From contig NZ_RHOW01000002.1 of NCBI RefSeq assembly GCF_003946215.1, forward strand, positions 36,097 to 100,096: a stretch of DNA of 64,000 bases. The letters run 5' to 3'. The notes beneath the pieces were generated by a model that saw nothing but the letters and a program-made list of their open reading frames with translations, ran no database searches and was not told the DNA's origin. Numbering within the stretch: position 1 is the stretch's first letter; every line of letters starts with the position of its first letter. Below, piece by piece: positions 59,362 to 64,000 of this stretch. The DNA comes from Lapidilactobacillus mulanensis (lineage in GTDB: Bacteria; Bacillota; Bacilli; Lactobacillales; Lactobacillaceae). A program made the position numbers and the translations under genes.

Positions 59362-59757
59362 CTATTTCTCTGACTTATTATTATTTTGCGATGGGACGCT
59401 GGTTCTAGTTGCCGCTTTTGTTACCTTGACCAAGGATTTGATTTTTGTCGAAAAACCTTTGTTAACATTAAAACCACTCGTATCTTGAACGATTGCATAT
59501 GGGTCAATGGTGATCCCTTCCATTTTCACCTCATCACCATACTTGAAATCTCCCTGCACATCGCCGGTCAACACCACCGCAATCTCACCATGTTGAACTG
59601 AAGAATATAGCTCAAGATGACTGGCAGTGACCTGATCAAGGATTTCATTTCCTTCAATATCTCTTTCATAATCTTGATACTTGATGCGTTGGAAAAGAAG
59701 CTTTCCAAAAGTTGCTTCAAAATTTGGGTCAATCTTCTCTGCTTGAATATAGGCCAT
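59362..59757 (-). CDS. DUF961 protein (YdcP/Orf22 type)
   Basis: A 131-residue basic protein: FEATFGKLLFQRIKYQDYER, LYSSVQHGEIAVVLTGD and YGDEVKMEGI match DUF961, found in pairs at the start of Tn916/ICEBs1 transfer operons and implicated in plasmid-like replication. One base separates it from its paralogue upstream. GGGGAGG precedes the ATG. Confidence 0.85.
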   Translation of the reverse strand: MAYIQAEKIDPNFEATFGKLLFQRIKYQDYERDIEGNEILDQVTASHLELYSSVQHGEIAVVLTGDVQGDFKYGDEVKMEGITIDPYAIVQDTSGFNVNKGFSTKIKSLVKVTKAATRTSVPSQNNNKSEK

Positions 59758-59758
59758 C

Positions 59759-60112
59759 TTATTTTTCCTCCCCGATCAGTTGAATTGCGCGTGCTGATAA
59801 GATCAATTCATAGGTCGCTCTAGCTTGTCGACCTTCGACATTTCGATTACTGACATTAGCTCGTACCGTCAAATAAGGGCCACGTAATTTTACTGGTTCA
59901 CCATCATGAGTGGTCGAAATTTGCGCAGCTCCTGCTGGAATATAGACTTCAATAGCGCCACCTTGAACTGAAGATGCCAACTCATAACACCGCTCTTGAA
60001 GAACTCGCCGACTATTTTCACGAACATAAACATCTTTATCGATAAGTGGCTTGCGGAAAAGCAATTCTCCGAAACTCGTGGTCATATTAGGGATAATTTT
60101 ATCTAAAGCCAT
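59759..60112 (-). CDS. DUF961 protein (YdcP/Orf23 type)
   Basis: A 117-residue protein with the same DUF961 pattern (TTSFGELLFRKPL, YELASSVQGGAIEVYIPAG, LSARAIQLIGEEK). First gene of the transfer operon after the 500-base control region. The ATG at 60112 follows AAAGAGGT. Confidence 0.85.
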   Translation of the reverse strand: MALDKIIPNMTTSFGELLFRKPLIDKDVYVRENSRRVLQERCYELASSVQGGAIEVYIPAGAAQISTTHDGEPVKLRGPYLTVRANVSNRNVEGRQARATYELILSARAIQLIGEEK

Positions 60113-60221
60113 AACCAATACCTCTTTCTATTTGTAGTATGGAACTTAGCGACTCCGCTCATTTCTTCGCGCTTATCATACATTGTTAAGCTACAGAACC
60201 GGATTCCTTTTTAGTCTACCC

Positions 60222-60274
60222 AGATCTTCACTAAATTAACGATGGTAATCCATCGTTAAAATCATCAAAGATCT
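60222..60274. promoter_or_regulatory. Long inverted repeat in the ICE control region
   Basis: Perfect inner hairpin TTAACGATGG-TAAT-CCATCGTTAA (60236-60259), extended outward with interruptions to AGATCTT/AAGATCT. No T run, so an operator or RNA processing site is more likely than a terminator. It is about 110 bases upstream of the first DUF961 gene. Confidence 0.6.
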
Positions 60275-60446
60275 GAATTTCAGCAATCTGTTCGATACCG
60301 CTCAATGTACTAGTAGGTATTCTTAACCAATCAGTGGCTCGGCCACGTAGCACGCAGTTTTTTGTACAGCGCGGCGAGAAAGTGTACTAAGCCCTCTCGA
60401 CTCTGTGTTTTTTTCAAATTGGTGTGCACAACCCGCAACATTCCAG

Positions 60447-60475
60447 TTGACGTTTGAGCTCTCACAGTCTACAAT
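60447..60475 (+). promoter_or_regulatory. Promoter of a small plus-strand RNA
   Basis: TTGACG (60447-60452), exactly 17 bases, TACAAT (60470-60475). It reads against the transfer operon. Confidence 0.65.
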
Positions 60476-60481
60476 TTAAGT

Positions 60482-60534
60482 GTCAGTTATTATGTAGGTG
60501 TTTGAGTCGTCCATCGACTTGAATGCCTTTTTTT
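60482..60534 (+). ncRNA. Candidate antisense small RNA of the ICE control region
   Basis: A predicted RNA of about 53 bases from the promoter above to a terminator (GGTGTT-GAGTCG/CGACTT-AATGCC then T7, 60497-60534). It is complementary to the leader between the excisionase-like gene and the DUF961 genes, so it may limit expression of the transfer operon. No ORF. Confidence 0.55.
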
Positions 60535-60628
60535 ATTCAGTTTTCAAAGATCAAGTAGAGGTCCTATGATTTACAACCTCAATCCAACAGTTGAATTGCC
60601 GTTCAAGTGCTGGGTGAAGTCATAACTA

Positions 60629-60823
60629 TTATTTGTCGCCGATGCCATATCTGTTTTCGAAGTACGCTGTTGCAATTCGACCTGCCTTAGTGAGAAAGCC
60701 TTTTTGATTCAATTCTGCATTTAATTGCCGAATAACCACGTAAGCAGTTGAAATGCTTGTTTCGAGTAGTTCGGCGATATCCTTTGCGGTTAGAAATTCC
60801 TTTTCAAGTTCTCGTGGCTCCAT
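60629..60823 (-). CDS. Small HTH protein, probable excisionase/transcription factor
   Basis: A 64-residue protein with a helix-turn-helix (TAKDIAELLETSISTAYVVI) and a wing-like end. Size and position, directly before the transfer genes and divergent from the integrase, fit an excisionase or YdzL-like regulator. GGAGGTGAATCAA precedes the ATG at 60823. Confidence 0.65.
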   Translation of the reverse strand: MEPRELEKEFLTAKDIAELLETSISTAYVVIRQLNAELNQKGFLTKAGRIATAYFENRYGIGDK

Positions 60824-60861
60824 TTGATTCACCTCCATAAGTGATGTTGCATATATGCGAC

Positions 60862-61068
60862 TTAATCTTCAAAAAAAATATCCATTGTTTCTTCTGTACT
60901 TAACTCAAGAATTGATTTTATTTGACCGACTTCACCAATTGTAAACCCATTAGTTCCTCGTTTAACTTTCCGATATAAGGTGCTTTTATTAATTCCTAAT
61001 TCCTGTGCAATATAATCTTGAGTGAGATTCTGCTCGACGATTTTGTCTTGTAATCTTTTTAGATTCAT
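60862..61068 (-). CDS. Small XRE-like DNA-binding protein
   Basis: A 68-residue protein with a helix-turn-helix LTQDYIAQELGINKSTLYRKV. First gene leftward from the switch region, so by layout it corresponds to Cro or to Xis of ICEBs1. GGAGGGG precedes the ATG at 61068. It may activate or repress the early genes. Confidence 0.7.
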   Translation of the reverse strand: MNLKRLQDKIVEQNLTQDYIAQELGINKSTLYRKVKRGTNGFTIGEVGQIKSILELSTEETMDIFFED

Positions 61069-61109
61069 CTTGACCCCTCCATTTGAAAGCAATTTCATTT
61101 GATGACCTA

Positions 61110-61138
61110 ATAGTACAATGGGAGCAAAACATCGTCAA
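61110..61138 (-). promoter_or_regulatory. Leftward early promoter of the ICE
   Basis: On the minus strand TTGACG (61138-61133), 17 bases, TACTAT (61115-61110). It would drive the two small regulators and possibly the transfer operon. Confidence 0.7.
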
Positions 61139-61148
61139 TAGATAAATC

Positions 61149-61188
61149 GCATATTCGCAAATATGCATATTGCAATATTGCGAATATT
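61149..61188. promoter_or_regulatory. Operator cluster between repressor and early genes
   Basis: Three adjoining inverted repeats: GCATATT-CGCA-AATATGC (61149-61166), ATATTGCAATAT (61167-61178) and AATATT-GCG-AATATT (61174-61188). They overlap the -35 region of the repressor promoter and lie behind the leftward promoter, like a phage OR region. Confidence 0.7.
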
Positions 61189-61198
61189 TAGGTATACT
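61170..61198 (+). promoter_or_regulatory. Promoter of the repressor and integrase genes
   Basis: TTGCAA (61170-61175), 17 bases, TATACT (61193-61198); overlapped by the operators. Confidence 0.7.
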
Positions 61199-61223
61199 AA
61201 AAGAAACTAGTGGAGGTAAGCCA

Positions 61224-61958
61224 ATGAATATTGGAACTCGCATTAAAACGCAACGCAAGCAACTAAAACTTTCCGTTGATGCATTAGCAGAAAAAGCTAA
61301 CCTCAACCGCACGACAATCTATCGCTATGAGAATGGTGAAATTTCAGATATCCCCGTTATGAACCTTGAAAAAATTGCCAAGGCGCTGCAAACAACTACT
61401 GCATTTTTAATGGGAGCACCGGAGGCAAATGACAATTATCATATTGTCTCGCGTTTTAACGAATTGAATGAACCGAACAAACAACAAACCCTTGACTTCA
61501 TCAACACAAAAATTGACGAACAGAATCGTTTTGGTTGGATCAGTAAATCCGATAACCTGATTGATTTCTCAAATCACATTAAAGAAACCATGCCCAAACC
61601 GCATTTAATTTCTGTCCCTGGAGTCGTTTCCGCTGGTACCGGAGAATTTCTACTTGAGTATGATAATCCTACAGATGTGGTTGTCTATGGCGATTTACCA
61701 AATCACTACGATCTCGCCCTACTCGTCAATGGGGACTCCATGCAACCTCGATACGAAAATGGCGACGTCATCTTTGTTAGGAGAACAACCGACATCTTTG
61801 ATGGACAGATGATCGTTGCCTTCCTGAATGGCGAAAGTTACCTAAAAAAGATCAGTATCAGCAAACGGGGTTATGCCCTAATTTCATTAAACGAAAAGTA
61901 CAAACCGATCAAAATCTCTGAAGATGATGAATTTCAAATCATTGGTGTCGTTTTATAA
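61224..61958 (+). CDS. LexA-like phage-type repressor (XRE plus S24 peptidase)
   Basis: A 244-residue repressor. N-terminal XRE domain (LSVDALAEKANLNRTTIYRYE) and C-terminal S24 autocleavage domain: cleavage site in VVSAGTGEF, nucleophile Ser in NGDSMQPRYENGD, general-base Lys in SYLKKI. RecA filaments would trigger self-cleavage, so the element is induced by DNA damage. This replaces the ImmR/ImmA pair of ICEBs1. GGAGGTAAGCC precedes the ATG. The integrase follows 17 bases later. Confidence 0.9.
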   Translation: MNIGTRIKTQRKQLKLSVDALAEKANLNRTTIYRYENGEISDIPVMNLEKIAKALQTTTAFLMGAPEANDNYHIVSRFNELNEPNKQQTLDFINTKIDEQNRFGWISKSDNLIDFSNHIKETMPKPHLISVPGVVSAGTGEFLLEYDNPTDVVVYGDLPNHYDLALLVNGDSMQPRYENGDVIFVRRTTDIFDGQMIVAFLNGESYLKKISISKRGYALISLNEKYKPIKISEDDEFQIIGVVL

Positions 61959-61975
61959 TTTGAGGCGGTGTAAAT

Positions 61976-63112
61976 ATGTCGTTAAGAAAATCCAAAGACC
62001 AATATATTGTTGATGTCAGTCTCGGCATCAATCCTGTAACTGGCAAGCAAAAGCGTAAACGTGTCTACAGTATTGACACCAAGAAACAAGCCGAAAAAAT
62101 TGAAAAGAAAATTAAGTCTTTGTACAGTGATGGCAATATTCGGGTAGAATCTAGTGATGACTTCACCCATTTATCTCAGCGCTATTTTGCAGACTTTACG
62201 GAGAACAATAAGCCTTCTTATCTTGCCATGCAGCAACAATATTATCGGAATCATATTTTGCCTTACTTTAAAGATGTGGATATTAAGAAGGTGACCCCTA
62301 GTATTATCAAGGAGTACCAACAATCACTCCTAAAAAAAGAGAAGCTACAAAGAACAGGTGAACTCCTAAGCCCAAATACTGTGAATAAGATTATGATTAT
62401 CCTAAAAAAGATCTTTGATGTGGCGATCTTCGACAACATTATTCTGAGTAACCCTGTCAAAGCCGTTAGAAAAGCACCCTTACAGAAGAATGAACTTAAC
62501 TTTTGGACGGTGGAAGAATTTTCCAAGTTTTTATCCTACATTGATCCTGTCGAACAAGCGCCGTTCTACCTGTTCTTTAAAGTCGCGTTTTTGACAGGTA
62601 TGCGTGCCGGCGAAGAAATCGCGCTAACATGGCATGATATTGACTTCGATCGCCAAGAAATTACCGTGAACAAGACGATGTACTTCTTAAAGGGTGAAAG
62701 TATTGTCGGCTCACCAAAAACCAAGGCGGGTTACCGTCAAATTGCGATTAATAGTGCTCTAGCTCAGGAGTTAAAAAATTGGCAAAAGGCACAACGCAAA
62801 TATCTGCGCGCACATTTTGCCAACCAACCCGATAAGTTGTTTGTTTTTAGTTATAGCGAAGTGATTCCGCATCGAGACCACTTCTATCGCATACTGAAGG
62901 AAATTATTCGAGAACACGATTTAAAGGAAATTCGACTACATGATTTGCGCCATTCACATGTTGCACTTTTGATCAAAAATGGTGAGTCACCTGAGAAAAT
63001 CAAAGTGCGCATGGGACATGCTTCAATAACAACTACCATTGATACTTATGGACATTTATACCCTAATACGCAGAAGTCGATGGCGGATAAACTGGATGAT
63101 TTGGAATTTTAA
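61976..63112 (+). CDS. int: Tyrosine recombinase (ICE integrase)
   Basis: A 378-residue integrase. N-terminal arm-binding domain (DQYIVDVSLGINPVTGKQKR), SAM-like core-binding domain (about 60-165) and catalytic domain with Arg in TGMRAGEE, the HDLRHSH box, H-x-x in MGHASITTTIDTYGH and nucleophile Tyr in DTYGHLYP. It catalyses integration and excision. GAGGCGGTG precedes the ATG. It reads toward the right end of the element; the attachment site should lie within about 60 bases after its stop, but no matching repeat is found on the left. Confidence 0.93.
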   Translation: MSLRKSKDQYIVDVSLGINPVTGKQKRKRVYSIDTKKQAEKIEKKIKSLYSDGNIRVESSDDFTHLSQRYFADFTENNKPSYLAMQQQYYRNHILPYFKDVDIKKVTPSIIKEYQQSLLKKEKLQRTGELLSPNTVNKIMIILKKIFDVAIFDNIILSNPVKAVRKAPLQKNELNFWTVEEFSKFLSYIDPVEQAPFYLFFKVAFLTGMRAGEEIALTWHDIDFDRQEITVNKTMYFLKGESIVGSPKTKAGYRQIAINSALAQELKNWQKAQRKYLRAHFANQPDKLFVFSYSEVIPHRDHFYRILKEIIREHDLKEIRLHDLRHSHVALLIKNGESPEKIKVRMGHASITTTIDTYGHLYPNTQKSMADKLDDLEF

Positions 63113-63152
63113 AGCTTCAAATTCCCGTGAATTTACTCATGCCCAAAGGATA

Positions 63153-64000
63153 CTAATACACATCCTTTGTGTATTTCGTTGTTCTCCAATCAGTAATACG
63201 ACCCGAAAAATTCAATCCGTATCCGAAATCGTATGAATTACCTTCCTCATCCATAAACGTCATCATATCAAAAGGGGTATCTTCATTTTGAGTCTCAACA
63301 GTGTCCATATTCTTTGGCATTTGGAATGGTAAAAGTCCAGAAGGCTCTGATGCTCCAGTAATCAACGAATAGATGACTTGGCTATCAACACCAAAATCAA
63401 GTAAAATTGCATCAACGTACGGTTCAATCTCCGAGATTACGAACGGATTTGACGTATCAATTGACAGAATCACCGGTTTGTTGCCCATTCGATTTCGAAC
63501 AGCTCTTACCTGCTCTAAATCACTTTGATTAATTGTATCAATTGATTTTCCAAAGTAACTTCTGTTAAGAACCTGACCATCACGTCTATCACCTGCAATT
63601 GAAACCTTACGTGCCAATTTTGCCTCATATGGTAAATATTGCAATGAAATCGGCAAGTATCCATTATCCGTGTCACTGACACGATTTGGGTCGTAACCAT
63701 TATATTTGACATAACCTCGCTCAGGACTATTAATTCTCACTAATGCAATGTCTGCATCATCTGGATCTGTAACTATTTGAAAAAACTTAGAAGTGTTTTC
63801 TACATCAAGTGAGTATGCAGTATGACTAGGAATTTTATTGAGATACCACCCCAATTGTTCCGGATAATAGCGTTTAGGAATATATACTTTCACTCGACCA
63901 GTCAACGGTAGTACTTTATTTTTATTTTTAACCACTAAAGGTTGAAAGTACACAAATAGCCCTCGGGCCTTGTACCAGCACAGTTTCCTCATAAAAATTA
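63153..64000 (-). CDS. GH3 glycoside hydrolase, C-terminal part (5' end outside the window)
   Basis: The reading frame is open to the window edge, so only the C-terminal 282 residues are seen. KNKNKVLPLTG and RVKVYIPKRYYPE mark the start of the second GH3 domain, IEPYVDAILLDFGVDSQ the barrel-like sheet, and SGLLPFQMP then YDFGYGLNF the usual GH3 end. The natural-looking C-terminus suggests the ICE inserted next to, not inside, the coding region. The segment before KNKNK is unusual for the family, so damage cannot be excluded. Confidence 0.75.
   Translation of the reverse strand, partial: IFMRKLCWYKARGLFVYFQPLVVKNKNKVLPLTGRVKVYIPKRYYPEQLGWYLNKIPSHTAYSLDVENTSKFFQIVTDPDDADIALVRINSPERGYVKYNGYDPNRVSDTDNGYLPISLQYLPYEAKLARKVSIAGDRRDGQVLNRSYFGKSIDTINQSDLEQVRAVRNRMGNKPVILSIDTSNPFVISEIEPYVDAILLDFGVDSQVIYSLITGASEPSGLLPFQMPKNMDTVETQNEDTPFDMMTFMDEEGNSYDFGYGLNFSGRITDWRTTKYTKDVY

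Larger units (their letters stand above)
39750..63150. mobile_element. Integrative and conjugative element, Tn916/ICEBs1 superfamily
   Basis: A complete set for self-transfer: tyrosine integrase, LexA-like repressor, small excisionase-like protein, DUF961 pair, TcpA coupling protein, oriT, MobT-type relaxase, TcpC/TcpD/TcpE, VirB4, VirB6-like protein and CwlT-like hydrolase, in the ICEBs1 order. The int and repressor genes read outward and the transfer genes read the other way, as in ICEBs1. Cargo: adhesin, two ArdA-like proteins, type I toxin, YolD-like protein. Exact ends are not resolved: I found no direct repeat longer than 7 bases between the flanks. Confidence 0.9.

Noticed and set aside
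63113..63200. att core TGTATTT shared with about 39923
   Set aside because: Seven bases is within chance expectation for flanks of this length; mentioned only as a candidate.

Overview
The window looks like a chromosomal segment of a lactic acid bacterium of the family Lactobacillaceae (Lactobacillus in the old broad sense). The evidence is AGGAGG-type ribosome binding sites, a dltXABCD operon with a DltX leader gene, a PlsY acyltransferase, a lactobacillar UbiX/LpdD (gallate decarboxylase accessory) pair beside a LysR gene, a lone cellobiose-type PTS IIC gene, and an ICE of the Tn916/ICEBs1 superfamily. I do not name a species.

Bases 1-39600 are chromosome. 114-2282 holds anmK and an autorepressor/SdpI pair. 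2412-8998 is the D-alanylation operon dltXABCD plus a serine hydrolase, with a 650-base non-coding foldback element wedged between dltB and dltC. Related copies of that element lie at 1-98, 10134-10780 (inverted) and 14056-14205. 10817-13312 is metNI with an attenuated leader of about 600 bases that also carries three 84-base repeats. 13351-23429 holds plsY, a sigma factor/PH-domain pair, an MFS exporter, a LytTR/LiaF-like pair, an ABC exporter and a GH13 glucosidase, with three near-perfect long palindromes between them. 23568-39318 holds mazEF, a TMEM175 channel, redox and stress genes, a MarR gene next to an amidohydrolase relic, lpdB/lpdD, an orphan structured RNA, the split ThrE exporter, and a PTS/glycosidase/RpiR operon. 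A tRNA-Lys(CTT) gene sits at 39612-39684.

About 39750-63150 is an integrative and conjugative element. From the right end inward: tyrosine integrase and LexA-like repressor (plus strand); a divergent promoter/operator block; two small DNA-binding proteins; a 500-base control region with a likely antisense small RNA; two DUF961 proteins; two ArdA-like antirestriction proteins; two unknown paralogues; an XRE regulator; the TcpA coupling ATPase; oriT; the MobT-type relaxase; a thioester/ester-bond LPQTG adhesin; the membrane channel set (TcpC, TcpD, TcpE, VirB4, VirB6-like, CwlT-like hydrolase); a Hol_Tox type I toxin on the opposite strand; a membrane thioredoxin; and an SOS-boxed YolD-like gene. 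Past the integrase lies the 3' part of a GH3 glycosidase gene cut by the window edge.

Best candidates for something new: (i) the 650-base foldback element, whose copies keep at least three hairpins by compensatory base changes; (ii) the orphan RNA at 32044-32221; (iii) a free-standing 55-residue paralogue of the VirB4 C-terminal segment beside virB4; (iv) the toxin gene lying antisense inside the conjugation operon with a 13-base 5'-3' mRNA lock; (v) the small antisense RNA at 60482-60534. All function statements rest on motifs read by eye; no search was run.
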